The translations under genes were made by a program, and so were the position numbers. A DNA stretch of 64,000 nucleotides, taken from the NCBI RefSeq assembly GCF_015222005.1, contig NZ_JADFFL010000004.1, positions 372,001 to 436,000 of the forward strand, written 5' to 3'. This document shows, piece by piece, positions 16,217 through 25,458 of the stretch (position 1 is the stretch's first letter; the number at the start of each line of letters is the position of its first letter). Under the pieces are notes generated by a model. It was not told the origin of the DNA. It saw nothing but the letters and a program-made list of their open reading frames with translations, and searched no databases. The stretch is from Mucilaginibacter myungsuensis. GTDB lineage: Bacteria > Bacteroidota > Bacteroidia > Sphingobacteriales > Sphingobacteriaceae.

Positions 16217-17362
16217 TTAAAACTTTAACAATCTATCAACGGCTTTATCCAGCGTTTCTTGCCTTTTGGCAAAACAAAAGCGCAGGATCTGGTGGTCGGT
16301 AGCCTTGGTGTAGAAGGCCGAAACAGGTATGCTGGCCACCCCAAATTCCTTAGTGATGCGCACCGCCAGATCGGTATCTTTCTCATCGGTAAGGCCCTGA
16401 TAACTTACACATTGAAAGTATGAACCCTGGCAGGGCAGCAGCTTAAACCGGGTGCCCGAAAGCCCCTCCCGAAAGTGATCCCTTTTCTGTTGAAAAAAAG
16501 ATGACAGGCTCAGGTAAACACTCTCGTCTTTCAGGTATTCGGCAATGGCTACCTGCATAGGTGTGTTCACACTGAACACCAGGTACTGATGTATCTTCCT
16601 AAATTCCTGCATCAGATAAGCCGGGGCCAGGCAGTAGCCCATCTTCCACCCCGTATTGTGGAACAACTTACCGAATGATACCGCGATAAAGCTTCGCTCG
16701 CGCAACTCGGGGTAACGGGCCATGCTGTGGTGGGTCTCGCCGTCGTACACCAAATGCTCGTACACCTCATCGCTCAGGATAAAGATGTCCTGATTCCTGA
16801 CGATAGCGGTCAGTTCATCTATATCGGCCTTGGTCAGGATGGTGCCTGTTGGGTTTTGCGGCGTGTTTAAGATGATCATTTTGGTACGGGCGCTGATCAG
16901 GCGTTTCACCATATCCCAGGGGATGCGATAGTCGGGCGGATCTAAAGCCAATGATTTAACCAAACCGCCCATCAGTTTAATGGCAGGTGCGTAGCAATCA
17001 TAAGCCGGTTCAAAAATGATCACTTCGTCGGTCGGGTTGATCACCGCGCTGATGGCAGTGAAGATGGCTTGTGTACCGCCGGCTGTGATGGTGATCTCGG
17101 TATCCGGGTTGTAATTCGCTCCGTAAAGTCGCTCGGTCTTGGCTGCTATCTGTTCCCGCAAACTCATCAGCCCGGCCATTGGGGCGTATTGGTTATGGCC
17201 GTTCTGCATGGCTTTGTTCACCATACCGACCAGTTCCGGCGAGCAGTCGTAATCGGGGAAACCTTGTGATAGATTAATGGCTCCGGTCTCGGCAGACAAA
17301 GCCGACATGACAGTAAATATGGTAGTGCCTGTTTGGGGCAGCTTAGAATTAACTGGTATCAT
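16217..17362 (-). CDS. PLP-dependent aminotransferase, methionine aminotransferase (YbdL-like)
   Basis: The 381-residue protein is a fold-type I class I aminotransferase. It has LSQGFPDYDCSPEL near residue 31, TAGGTQAIF (93-101), NTPQNPTGT (166-173), the PLP-contacting D198 and Y201 (SDEVYEHL) and the Schiff-base lysine K232 in SFGKLFHNTGWKMGY. The SFGK..HNTGWK pattern and GFPD start are those of YbdL/KAT-type enzymes that transaminate methionine or its keto acid KMTB with glutamine. Pairing with the omega-amidase gene supports a role in methionine salvage or repair. Confidence 0.87.
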   Translation of the reverse strand: MIPVNSKLPQTGTTIFTVMSALSAETGAINLSQGFPDYDCSPELVGMVNKAMQNGHNQYAPMAGLMSLREQIAAKTERLYGANYNPDTEITITAGGTQAIFTAISAVINPTDEVIIFEPAYDCYAPAIKLMGGLVKSLALDPPDYRIPWDMVKRLISARTKMIILNTPQNPTGTILTKADIDELTAIVRNQDIFILSDEVYEHLVYDGETHHSMARYPELRERSFIAVSFGKLFHNTGWKMGYCLAPAYLMQEFRKIHQYLVFSVNTPMQVAIAEYLKDESVYLSLSSFFQQKRDHFREGLSGTRFKLLPCQGSYFQCVSYQGLTDEKDTDLAVRITKEFGVASIPVSAFYTKATDHQILRFCFAKRQETLDKAVDRLLKF

Positions 17363-17413
17363 TACCGCCTAAAATAGGTATTTTTATTTTAGGCGGATGA
17401 TCTGTTCGCGTTT

Positions 17414-18244
17414 TTACAACTCTGTGTACTCTATCGTTGATCGGGTTTCGCTTGGCGTAGGCGACTGGCTGACTAACGATGTCGACACCTGAGTTTTAGG
17501 GAAACCATCGGCATCGTAAGTATAAACATTGGTAGCCGAACTGGTATTATTGGCTATATTTATAAGCTTGTTAGCCCTTGTAAGTACGTTATTTAAAGAA
17601 AATGGCGTAACAGGCAAAGACAAGGCAACTTTAGCGCTCAGGTTATCGTAAGGGGTTTTCTTATCATCATAAGTAAACTCCTGATCCATTGGGTTAGAGA
17701 TATCCCTTACGGTCATTTTGGTAGGGTTCGCTCCGGTATAAGTAAATTGATATGTTGCAGCAAGTTGCCCATCCCATTTGTGGATGATCTCCATTAGTTT
17801 ATTGCCGGTGTAGTTATAGGTATAAACGTAATCCAAAGCTAACGCACCATTCACGTAAGTTTTAGACCTTACGGTTTTAACAAGGTCTCCTTCATAACTG
17901 ATCGTAGCCTCTGTTAACGTGGTCCCATTAGTGGTAGTGAAGCCCCCAACCCGTCCGTTTGCGTCGTAAGTGAACCGGGTCTCGACACCTTGCTGCAAGC
18001 GGATAGACAAGCGTTTTTTGTCGTCGTAAGCGAATGTAGTAAACGTGGTTTGATAACCGTCTACGGTGTTGCCAAAACCAGGCTCTCCGGGTTGTAATTT
18101 TCGGCTGTAGGTTATTTTGATCGGGACCTTAACTTTCTTAGGTGTGTTATCGTCATTAGTAGGTTCGGGCGTTGATGTATTTTTGCAGCTGAACACAAAC
18201 AGCATGGCTACACAAGCCATTGCAAGTGTAAATTGTTTTTTCAT
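17414..18244 (-). CDS. Lipoprotein with YD-repeat-like strands
   Basis: This 276-residue protein has a lipoprotein signal ending at VFSC (C20) followed by a Thr/Pro/Asp-rich linker. The mature part consists of beta strands with recurring TYDANGR, TFAYDDKKR, YNYTGNK and FTYDDKK elements, like the YD/RHS-type or DUF4595 repeats common in Bacteroidota surface lipoproteins. No catalytic signature is visible. It sits upstream of the aminotransferase but 51 bases away, and any co-transcription is uncertain. Confidence 0.75.
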   Translation of the reverse strand: MKKQFTLAMACVAMLFVFSCKNTSTPEPTNDDNTPKKVKVPIKITYSRKLQPGEPGFGNTVDGYQTTFTTFAYDDKKRLSIRLQQGVETRFTYDANGRVGGFTTTNGTTLTEATISYEGDLVKTVRSKTYVNGALALDYVYTYNYTGNKLMEIIHKWDGQLAATYQFTYTGANPTKMTVRDISNPMDQEFTYDDKKTPYDNLSAKVALSLPVTPFSLNNVLTRANKLINIANNTSSATNVYTYDADGFPKTQVSTSLVSQSPTPSETRSTIEYTEL

Positions 18245-18460
18245 AAGGCGGGTAAATGGTTTATAACTGGTGATATAAATTTACGAACAATATCCGACAA
18301 TACCAAATCTATTAGTACAGATCTATAGGTTTTCAACCGTTATAGAACAAAAAATGCCGTTGCCTGTTGTGCTATCCGTACAAAACATCCCGACAACTAA
18401 ACGTAGTACCGCTTTTAATTGCGGAAAATAATTTCTTAATTAGAACTATAATTACCACCT

Positions 18461-20698
18461 ATGACTAACTACCAGGTAGATCTTACCAATTGCGACCGCG
18501 AACCTATACACATACCCGGAAAAGTGCAGTCGCATGGTTTTTTGGTAGCTGTTGAAGCCACAACGCTCAATATCACATACATCAGCCAAAATATAGCCGA
18601 CTTTATAAAAGACAATGCTCAAAACTGGCTGGGCAAAAATATCAACGACCTGCAAAAAATATTACTGCCTGGCCTATCAGCACAGCAATTAAATCAGTTG
18701 ATAAACCTGGGTATCGGCAGTAAAAATTTCGAGAGCATCAATCCATATAACCTGGAATTGAATGGCGACCCATATTTTCTGATACTGACCCAGTCCGACG
18801 GGAACATCATCCTTGAATTTGAACCGACCGATTCGGATCTGGATGTGGATGTGCAAAGATCTATTGGTCGTTCGGTATCCGAAATATTGACAGGCAAAAA
18901 CCTTAACGCTATCCTGACCAATGCCGCGCGCGAGATCAAAAAGATCATTCAGTACGATCGCGTAATGATCTATCGCTTCAACGAGGACGAGCATGGTGAG
19001 GTAGTTGCCGAGGTTAAGAACGATGATCTGGAACCATTTATGGGCTTGCACTACCCGGCATCGGATATCCCAAAACAAGCGCGCCAGCTTTATAAACTGA
19101 ACTTGACCCGCATCATTGCGGACGTGAATACTGACGCATCGCCGATCGTTACTTTTGAGCAAGGACAACCATTAGATCTGACCCATTCGGTGTTAAGGGC
19201 TGTATCGCCTATCCACATCCAATATCTTAAAAACATGGGCGTTGCGTCCAGCTTCAGCATTTCGCTGATCGCCCATGGCGAATTGTGGGGACTGGTGGCT
19301 TGTCATAATTATACTCCACGCTTTATCAACTTTAAGGCTCGTGAAGCTGCAAAGTTGGTAGGGCAGATCTTATCGTCGGCTTTAGAATACCGTCAGGATG
19401 AGGAGGATACAGAACAGCTTGTCGCTTTAAATTCTGCGGCCAACGAGATATCAGCAAGGCTTAAAAGTGACAAGTCTACTTCGGGCTCTACTATTGTTGC
19501 CGCTTTAACAAAAGGAGATGTTAATGTTGCAGATATCACTAACGGTAGTGGGGCAGCGGTCATCATTGATGGGGTACTTAGCGTTTTAGGGCACACTCCA
19601 ACAGGAGAGCAAATTATCGAAATAGCCGGTTGGTTAAAAGCCAACATGGCCGATTCTATCTATTACACCCATCGTTTCCCCGAGGTCTTCAGCCCGGCTA
19701 AAGCCTACAGCGCCACAGCGAGCGGTATTTTAGCTTGCGCGCTGTCTAAGGACCTGAGCGAGATGATCATCTGGTTTAAACCCGAGACGATCACGACGAT
19801 AAGCTGGGCAGGCAACCCTGAGAAACCGGCCGAACCTGGCGAGAATGGTATTATGCAATTATCTCCCCGTAACTCTTTTGAGACCTGGGAGCAGATCGTA
19901 AAGAACACATCGGCCCGCTGGACCAACGAGGAGGTGAGCACCGTATTAAAGATCCGCGAAGAGGTGATCTACGCCATCAACCGCCGTGCTAACGAGATAC
20001 GCTTACTTAACGAGCGTTTGCAGTTGGCTTACGAGGAATTAGATACCTTTAGCTATACCATCTCACATGATCTGCGTACACCGCTATCATCAGTAAAAAG
20101 CTATTCGGAATTTTTATTGGCGACCAATAAAAGTCTGGATGATAAGGCCAAAGAGATCCTCAACAAGATCGTAGCGGGTGCCGATAAGATGAACATGCTG
20201 ATCAAAGAGATATTGAACTACTCTCGCGTTGGCCGTGCCGAGATCGAGTTCAATAAAATAGATATGACCGCCCTGATCGGCGAGGTAGCCAAAGAGGTGA
20301 CCAACGCGGTAAAGTCTGACAATTTACAATTGACGATTGGCGATACACCGAATATCTACGGCGACCAGACAATGATCATGCAGGTGTTCACCAACCTGAT
20401 TAATAATGCGGTGAAATACTCGTCAAGGTCAAACCCATCTATTGTAGAGGTTAAAGGCCGCGTTGAGGATCAGGAGACCATCTATTCGATATCCGATAAC
20501 GGAGTTGGTATCGACGTGAATTACTTTAGCCGTGTATTTGAATTATTTAAACGAATGGACAACGCGAAGGATTATGAAGGCACAGGCGTTGGTTTAGCCA
20601 TTGTGAAACGTATTGTAGAGAAACACCACGCCCGCATCTGGTTTGAAAGCAAACTGGGATCTGGCACGGTATTTTATATATCTTTTAGAAATTATTAA
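18461..20698 (+). CDS. bphP: Bacteriophytochrome histidine kinase
   Basis: This is a 745-residue red/far-red light photoreceptor kinase. The biliverdin-binding cysteine is C11 in NCDREPIHIPGKVQSHG, followed by PAS, GAF (with the PASDIPKQARQLY and SPIHIQYLKNMG chromophore motifs near 200-260) and PHY domains (tongue elements WFKPE and SPRNSFETW near 440-475). The kinase part has the phospho-acceptor H536 in TISHDLRTPLSS and an ATPase domain with NLINNAVKYS, DNGVGI and GTGVGLAIV. Two receiver genes and the heme oxygenase gene follow on the same strand, making a complete light-sensing unit. Confidence 0.96.
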   Translation: MTNYQVDLTNCDREPIHIPGKVQSHGFLVAVEATTLNITYISQNIADFIKDNAQNWLGKNINDLQKILLPGLSAQQLNQLINLGIGSKNFESINPYNLELNGDPYFLILTQSDGNIILEFEPTDSDLDVDVQRSIGRSVSEILTGKNLNAILTNAAREIKKIIQYDRVMIYRFNEDEHGEVVAEVKNDDLEPFMGLHYPASDIPKQARQLYKLNLTRIIADVNTDASPIVTFEQGQPLDLTHSVLRAVSPIHIQYLKNMGVASSFSISLIAHGELWGLVACHNYTPRFINFKAREAAKLVGQILSSALEYRQDEEDTEQLVALNSAANEISARLKSDKSTSGSTIVAALTKGDVNVADITNGSGAAVIIDGVLSVLGHTPTGEQIIEIAGWLKANMADSIYYTHRFPEVFSPAKAYSATASGILACALSKDLSEMIIWFKPETITTISWAGNPEKPAEPGENGIMQLSPRNSFETWEQIVKNTSARWTNEEVSTVLKIREEVIYAINRRANEIRLLNERLQLAYEELDTFSYTISHDLRTPLSSVKSYSEFLLATNKSLDDKAKEILNKIVAGADKMNMLIKEILNYSRVGRAEIEFNKIDMTALIGEVAKEVTNAVKSDNLQLTIGDTPNIYGDQTMIMQVFTNLINNAVKYSSRSNPSIVEVKGRVEDQETIYSISDNGVGIDVNYFSRVFELFKRMDNAKDYEGTGVGLAIVKRIVEKHHARIWFESKLGSGTVFYISFRNY

Positions 20699-20702
20699 GA
20701 AC

Positions 20703-21122
20703 GTGAGCGCCCCCGACATTTTTTACGTAGAAGACGATACCGATTTTGCCTTCCTCACAAAGCATGCTATTGAGGAAGTGAACAATGGACTATCAGTGAA
20801 AATAGTAGACAACGGCAAGGATGCCCTTGATACTTTGCAACAACTGTGCGACAACAGAATAAAGCCGCGACTGATCATGCTCGACCTGAATTTGCCCGGC
20901 ATGTCCGGTCATGATCTGTTGAAGAAGATCAAGGAGATGCCATTTTTAAAGTATGTGCCGGTAGTGTTCTTTACCACCTCGGATAATCCCAAGGATATCC
21001 GTGCATCGCTTGAATTTGGCGCTAATGCCTATTTAACCAAGCCGTCGGGCTATTTGAATCTGGTATCGTGCCTGCACTCGCTGCACGATTTCTGGTTCAC
21101 TAAACATGTCAACTTAAATTAA
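20703..21122 (+). CDS. Single-domain response regulator, Rcp1-like
   Basis: This 139-residue receiver has no output domain. Acidic pocket residues lie in YVEDD, the phospho-acceptor aspartate in RLIMLDLNLPGMSG, and the conserved lysine in YLTKPSG. The GTG at 20703 is taken as start because it directly precedes the first strand (SAPDIFYVEDD) and lies four bases after the phytochrome stop; an in-frame start inside bphP would add residues unlike the family. Receivers of this kind (Rcp1 type) are the usual phosphorylation partners of phytochrome kinases. Confidence 0.9.
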   Translation: MSAPDIFYVEDDTDFAFLTKHAIEEVNNGLSVKIVDNGKDALDTLQQLCDNRIKPRLIMLDLNLPGMSGHDLLKKIKEMPFLKYVPVVFFTTSDNPKDIRASLEFGANAYLTKPSGYLNLVSCLHSLHDFWFTKHVNLN

Positions 21123-21129
21123 ATTTGTT

Positions 21130-21486
21130 TTGAAAAGGATATTAGTAGTTGATGACGACAAGGACATCTCAGAAATGGTGCAAGTTATTCTTGCCGATGA
21201 TTATGAGGTGGAATGCAAGTCGGAATATGAAGGTTTGGTTGATAAGCTTAAAAGTTTTGACCCTCACCTTATCCTGTTGGACAATAGTCTTGGCGAACGT
21301 AGTTCGGGGGATTTTATATCCGAACTGAAAGAGATCACTGAACTGAAAGCTATACCTATCGTGCTATTTTCTGCACACTATGATATTGAAAAGGTGGCAT
21401 CTAAGGTGCAGGCAGATGATTTTTTAGCAAAGCCATTCAGCCTTGATGACCTGCATAACGTCCTCGAAAAACACATCGGGGAATAA
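21130..21486 (+). CDS. Second single-domain response regulator
   Basis: This 118-residue receiver starts MKRILVVDDDKDIS. The start codon is TTG at 21130, chosen because the family-typical first strand begins there and there is no ATG nearby. The phospho-acceptor aspartate is in LILLDNSLGE and the conserved lysine in FLAKPFS. No output domain is present, so with the preceding receiver it could form a branched phosphorelay from the phytochrome, or a sink for phosphate. Confidence 0.9.
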   Translation: MKRILVVDDDKDISEMVQVILADDYEVECKSEYEGLVDKLKSFDPHLILLDNSLGERSSGDFISELKEITELKAIPIVLFSAHYDIEKVASKVQADDFLAKPFSLDDLHNVLEKHIGE

Positions 21487-21506
21487 CCCGCCCGTCTACC
21501 CTACCT

Positions 21507-22091
21507 ATGCTACAAGAATTACTGAAAGAAGCTACCCGCCCCTACCACGATCAGCTGGAGCAGGCCATGTTTGTTAACCAGATCATGGATGGTACGCTTA
21601 CCAAGCAACAATATCAGAAAGTATTATCGGTGAACTATTTGGCTCACGCTCATTTTGAAGGCGCTATTGTTAGTCACCTTTCTCCGGCTTTGCAAGAGGA
21701 ATTGGATATAGACAGCCGCATCAAGATCGAGCACCTGCAAAAAGATCTGGAAGAATTGGACATCAATGTGCCTTTCGTCCCCCAAGGCACTCCTGTAGAA
21801 TCTATCGAGATGGGCGATGCGTCCTTATTAGGCGCCATGTACGTGTTAGAAGGCGCTACCCTTGGCGGCCATGTGATCGTTAAACGCCTGTTGCAGAACG
21901 AACAATTAAAACCGCTTAACCTTGGTTACCACTACTACCAAGCATATGGTGCTGACCTGGTTTACAAATGGAAGAGTTTTGTACAGGTACTGAATACCCG
22001 GGTGGAAGAAAAGGACTATCCCAAAGCAGTTAAAAGCGCCGGCATCATGTTCAAAAACATGAAAGTTTTGGCCGAAGCGATAACGGTATAA
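21507..22091 (+). CDS. bphO: Biliverdin-producing heme oxygenase
   Basis: The 194-residue helical protein is a bacterial heme oxygenase that opens heme to biliverdin, iron and CO. The proximal heme ligand is probably H14 in ATRPYHDQLE, and the distal helix region YVLEGATLGGHVIVKRL (near 112-128) with its glycine pair is diagnostic. It closes the bphP gene cluster, 20 bases after the second receiver, and should supply the biliverdin chromophore of the phytochrome. Iron release from heme would be a secondary effect. Confidence 0.92.
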   Translation: MLQELLKEATRPYHDQLEQAMFVNQIMDGTLTKQQYQKVLSVNYLAHAHFEGAIVSHLSPALQEELDIDSRIKIEHLQKDLEELDINVPFVPQGTPVESIEMGDASLLGAMYVLEGATLGGHVIVKRLLQNEQLKPLNLGYHYYQAYGADLVYKWKSFVQVLNTRVEEKDYPKAVKSAGIMFKNMKVLAEAITV

Positions 22092-22122
22092 TTACAGTAC
22101 CGATCTGCTATATTGTACGGCC

Positions 22123-22533
22123 ATGACGGTCAGCCCAACCCTGCAATACAGTTTCAAAATAGCGTTTACTACATCGCTGGTGTCACCTATGCTGTATTTG
22201 GCACTGGCAGGGTCACACGCGGCAAGCGAAGCCGGCTTTGCCATCATATGGATGCTGGCCACCATGGGTATCGGCAGCGCTTGCGCCCTCACGGTAGCTA
22301 TGCTGTTCGGTCAGGCGGTGATCTTTTTGTATCGTCAATCACTCAGCGCTACGCAGGTAAAGTTACTGCTCTCCATTATTGCCACTGTCCTCTGCGCCCT
22401 CAGCATGGTCATATTTTACGGCTGGCACGAGTTCGATACCATTTACTATAAATTGTTCGTCACTTATGCAACGGTGGCGGTTTGCGGGGTGTGGTTGTAT
22501 GGGATCAGGGTTGCACCGAACAAGGAATTGTAG
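22123..22533 (+). CDS. Small integral membrane protein, unknown
   Basis: This 136-residue protein has four predicted membrane helices (about 14-32, 38-66, 80-100 and 108-127) and few charged residues. I do not recognise a family. It follows bphO by 31 bases on the same strand, so it may be the last gene of the light-sensing cluster, though nothing in it shows a link. Confidence 0.6.
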   Translation: MTVSPTLQYSFKIAFTTSLVSPMLYLALAGSHAASEAGFAIIWMLATMGIGSACALTVAMLFGQAVIFLYRQSLSATQVKLLLSIIATVLCALSMVIFYGWHEFDTIYYKLFVTYATVAVCGVWLYGIRVAPNKEL

Positions 22534-22605
22534 TTACAGTGCAAGAAACTTAGTACAGCCTTGCCTCCGCAACATCTTCCATCAAAATTATTTAACTTAG
22601 CCATT

Positions 22606-23574
22606 ATGAAAAGCCTCCGCAACATCGCCCTCCTATCAGCCATCGCATTAACAACTGCCTGCTCATCGCCCGAAAAGAAAGTACCTGTGGTTGGTTTTAT
22701 CGAAGCTTTTGAGGATGCTACTGTTGGCCAGGCCCGCACGGGCTTTACCGATGCGCTGAAAAAAGGCGGCTATAGTGAGGACAGCAAGACCATCAAAATA
22801 GAATACCGTAATGCCCAGGGCAATATCCCTAACCTGGTGCAGATCGCTAATTATTATGTAAACCAGCCGGTGAATTTGCTGGCTACCAGCACAACCCTAT
22901 CCACTTTGACCGCGTCGCAAAAAACCAGTACTATCCCTATTTTTGCCATGGTATCGCCAACGCCGGAGCGGATGAAGGTTTTGAACGGTCAGGGTAAAGC
23001 GCCTGCCAATCTGTTCGGTGCCGTGGAGGATCTGCAATACATCGACACCTCATTTGCGCTGATCCCGCAATTACTGAAACCGCAAATGGGCCGATTGAAG
23101 GTCGGCGTGATCTACAACCAGTCCGAGCCGCAATCTACCGATGCGCTCGACCTGATCAAAGCACGTGCCGCCGGTCTGAACGTGGATGTAATAGCCATGC
23201 CCGTAAATACATCGGCCGATGCACAGTTAGTGACCAAGGCATTGTTAGATAAAACCATCGACGCTTTTTTTGCCTTGCCTGACAATACGGTCTTCGCATC
23301 CTTTGAGACCATTGTAAAAAGTTGCGACGAGAAATTTGTACCGATATTCAGCAGCGAGGCCGGCCTTGTTCAACGCGGCGCGGTGGCTGCCTTCGGTGCC
23401 GACATGTACCAATGGGGTTATCAAGCAGGAGAACAAGCCGCACAATATCTTAAGACCGGCAAGACCGACGGACTGAAGCCCGAGATGGTGAAGATCCGTA
23501 AGCGTGTCTATAACCCAACCGCTGCTGCTAAATACCACATCACCGTACCAACAAGTTTCACTGCCGTTAAGTAA
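22606..23574 (+). CDS. ABC transporter substrate-binding lipoprotein (TrpX-like)
   Basis: The 322-residue protein has a lipoprotein signal ending LTTAC (C19) and the fold of ABC_sub_bind/TrpX-type binding proteins: VPVVGFIEAFEDATVGQARTG, then LLATSTTLSTLTA, IYNQSEPQS and a C-terminal FGADMYQWGYQAGEQAA region. The ATG at 22606 is used rather than one at 22561 because it gives the signal peptide directly. A 14-base direct repeat (gcctccgcaacatc) occurs at 22563 and again at 22612 across the start. The permease starts at the next base after its stop. Ligand unknown; streptococcal relatives are tied to tryptophan. Confidence 0.88.
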   Translation: MKSLRNIALLSAIALTTACSSPEKKVPVVGFIEAFEDATVGQARTGFTDALKKGGYSEDSKTIKIEYRNAQGNIPNLVQIANYYVNQPVNLLATSTTLSTLTASQKTSTIPIFAMVSPTPERMKVLNGQGKAPANLFGAVEDLQYIDTSFALIPQLLKPQMGRLKVGVIYNQSEPQSTDALDLIKARAAGLNVDVIAMPVNTSADAQLVTKALLDKTIDAFFALPDNTVFASFETIVKSCDEKFVPIFSSEAGLVQRGAVAAFGADMYQWGYQAGEQAAQYLKTGKTDGLKPEMVKIRKRVYNPTAAAKYHITVPTSFTAVK

Positions 23575-24441
23575 ATGTACTTTTACCTCACCGCTTTACT
23601 ATTAGGGCTAAGTTTTGGTTGCCTGGCGTTCGGGATCTATATCTCTATGAAGATATTTAACATCCCTGATATCACTACAGATGGCAGCTATACGCTGGGC
23701 GGGGCAGTAACGGGCGTAATGCTGATCCATGATCAGCCTACATACATCATTCTGCCGTCCGTAATTGCGGCTGGTGCCGTTGCCGGAGCGTTAACAGGTA
23801 TCATCCATACTAAATTAAAGATCAACGCGCTTTTAGCGGGGATATTGGTAATGACAGCCTTATATTCCGTCAACCTGGCCGTGATGGGTAGGTCTAATTT
23901 GCCGTTGATCAACTTGCCGACTTTGTTCTCGCTAATCTCGTTCAGCTCCAATACCGACATTAATGCCTTTTGGATATTATCGGCCTTTGTGGTCATCATT
24001 ATCGCCATCATAGGCTATCTGCTAAAAACCGACCTCGGCTTAGCCATGCGCGCCACAGGCAATAGCGAAAGCATGGTACGCGCCCTTGGCGTTGATACCG
24101 ACCGGATGAAGATCTTGGGCCTGGCCATTGCCAACGCGCTTACTGCATTGAGTGGTTACCAGATCACCCAATACCAGGGCTTTGCTGATATCAGCATGGG
24201 CATAGGTGTAGTGATCACAGGGTTGGGTTCGGTCATTATTGCCGAAACGGTGATCAATTGGTTGCACATTACATTTGTTTGGGCAAGTTTAGCTTTGGTG
24301 CTTGGTGGCGCGGTGATCTTCCAACTGGTGCTTGCTTTAACGCTAAGCCTTGGTGTAGACGCTAACTATCTGAAAGCCGCTACCGCGATATTTGTATTAC
24401 TGATCGTGGGCTTGCCGCGTTTAACACGGAGGGCCGCATGA
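23575..24441 (+). CDS. ABC transporter permease
   Basis: The 288-residue inner-membrane permease is of the branched-chain/BPD_transp_2 type, with about eight hydrophobic segments. The IPDITTDGSYTLGGAVTGVML segment near residue 27 and the cytoplasmic coupling stretch LGLAMRATGNSESMVRALGVD near residue 152 are characteristic. Its ATG directly follows the binding protein stop, and its end overlaps the ATPase start by four bases, so the three genes are translationally coupled. Confidence 0.9.
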   Translation: MYFYLTALLLGLSFGCLAFGIYISMKIFNIPDITTDGSYTLGGAVTGVMLIHDQPTYIILPSVIAAGAVAGALTGIIHTKLKINALLAGILVMTALYSVNLAVMGRSNLPLINLPTLFSLISFSSNTDINAFWILSAFVVIIIAIIGYLLKTDLGLAMRATGNSESMVRALGVDTDRMKILGLAIANALTALSGYQITQYQGFADISMGIGVVITGLGSVIIAETVINWLHITFVWASLALVLGGAVIFQLVLALTLSLGVDANYLKAATAIFVLLIVGLPRLTRRAA

Positions 24442-25187
24442 TCAGGTTGACCGACATAAGCAAAACTTTTAACAAGGGGCAACCGAATGAGGTGATGGCT
24501 ATTGACGCACTTGATCTGACCATCGCTGCCGGCGAGTATTTGGTTATTGTAGGTTCTAATGGATCGGGGAAATCAACGTTATTGAATTTAGTGGCCGGCA
24601 GCATCCTACCAACATCCGGAACGATCAATTTTGACGGCGAAGACGTTACCCGCCTACCCGACCATCGCCGCAGTAAATGGATAGCCCGCGTTTTCCAGAA
24701 CCCGCTAAGTGGTACGGCGCCCGATCTGAGCATCATTGACAATTTCCGCCTGGCTGCATTGCGTACCGGCCATAAGGGCTTACGCATCGGTGTTAACGAT
24801 GTTTTTAAAGCCCGGGTAAGAGAAAAAATAGCTACCCTGAATATGGGCCTTGAAATCAAGACCGGACAATTGATGGGTTCGTTATCCGGCGGACAACGCC
24901 AGGCGCTTACTTTGCTCATGAGCGTAATGGATGATTGCAATATCCTGTTATTAGACGAACCATCGGCCGCTCTTGACCCACGTTCTGCCGACATAGTTAT
25001 GCGCACAGCAGATTCGCTCATTAAACAATTTAACCTGACGGCCATGCTGGTCACCCATAATTTAAAGGACGCTTATACTTACGGCAACCGCATCATCCAA
25101 ATGAGCGAGGGCAAGGTCCTGCACGATCTTAGTGCAGAACAAAAAGCCGGGTTAATGCAAAATGACCTGTTCGGCTGGTTCTCTTAA
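24438..25187 (+). CDS. ABC transporter ATP-binding protein
   Basis: The 249-residue ATPase powers the importer with the preceding two genes. It has the Walker A GSNGSGKST (about 38-46), the signature LSGGQRQAL, Walker B ILLLDEPSAALDP and the switch histidine in MLVTHNLKDA. The start overlaps the permease stop (ATGA). A weak hairpin follows at its 3' end. Confidence 0.93.
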   Translation: MIRLTDISKTFNKGQPNEVMAIDALDLTIAAGEYLVIVGSNGSGKSTLLNLVAGSILPTSGTINFDGEDVTRLPDHRRSKWIARVFQNPLSGTAPDLSIIDNFRLAALRTGHKGLRIGVNDVFKARVREKIATLNMGLEIKTGQLMGSLSGGQRQALTLLMSVMDDCNILLLDEPSAALDPRSADIVMRTADSLIKQFNLTAMLVTHNLKDAYTYGNRIIQMSEGKVLHDLSAEQKAGLMQNDLFGWFS

Positions 25188-25214
25188 AAAGCCCGTAGAG
25201 TATAAAGCTTTTTA
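25185..25214 (+). terminator. Weak AU-rich hairpin after the ABC operon
   Basis: Arms taaaaagc (25185-25192) and gcttttta (25207-25214) form an eight-base stem that includes the stop codon of the ATPase gene. The T-run inside the 3' arm would make this a weak terminator. Confidence 0.4.
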
Positions 25215-25458
25215 GCCACATCATCCTCTGCATTTAAGCATGCCGCAGGTATGCAACGCCCCTTAAGTGGTGTACCTAACGGCACACTATACTTTGTATG
25301 TATTTAACTACAAAGCTATTGCTCTTGACAGAGCAGCCGGGGTTTGATCGACTTTATAGAACTTAAACGGCCCAACTCCGTATCGCTCACACTCCTTTAT
25401 CCGCTAACCTTTTGCCTTTAACCTAAACTGGCAAAGTAATTGCATTAGCATCCGTACC

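Noticed and set aside
21120..21127. TAAATTTG resembling a -7 box before the second receiver
   Set aside because: It overlaps the stop of the first receiver and is too close to the TTG start to serve as its promoter.
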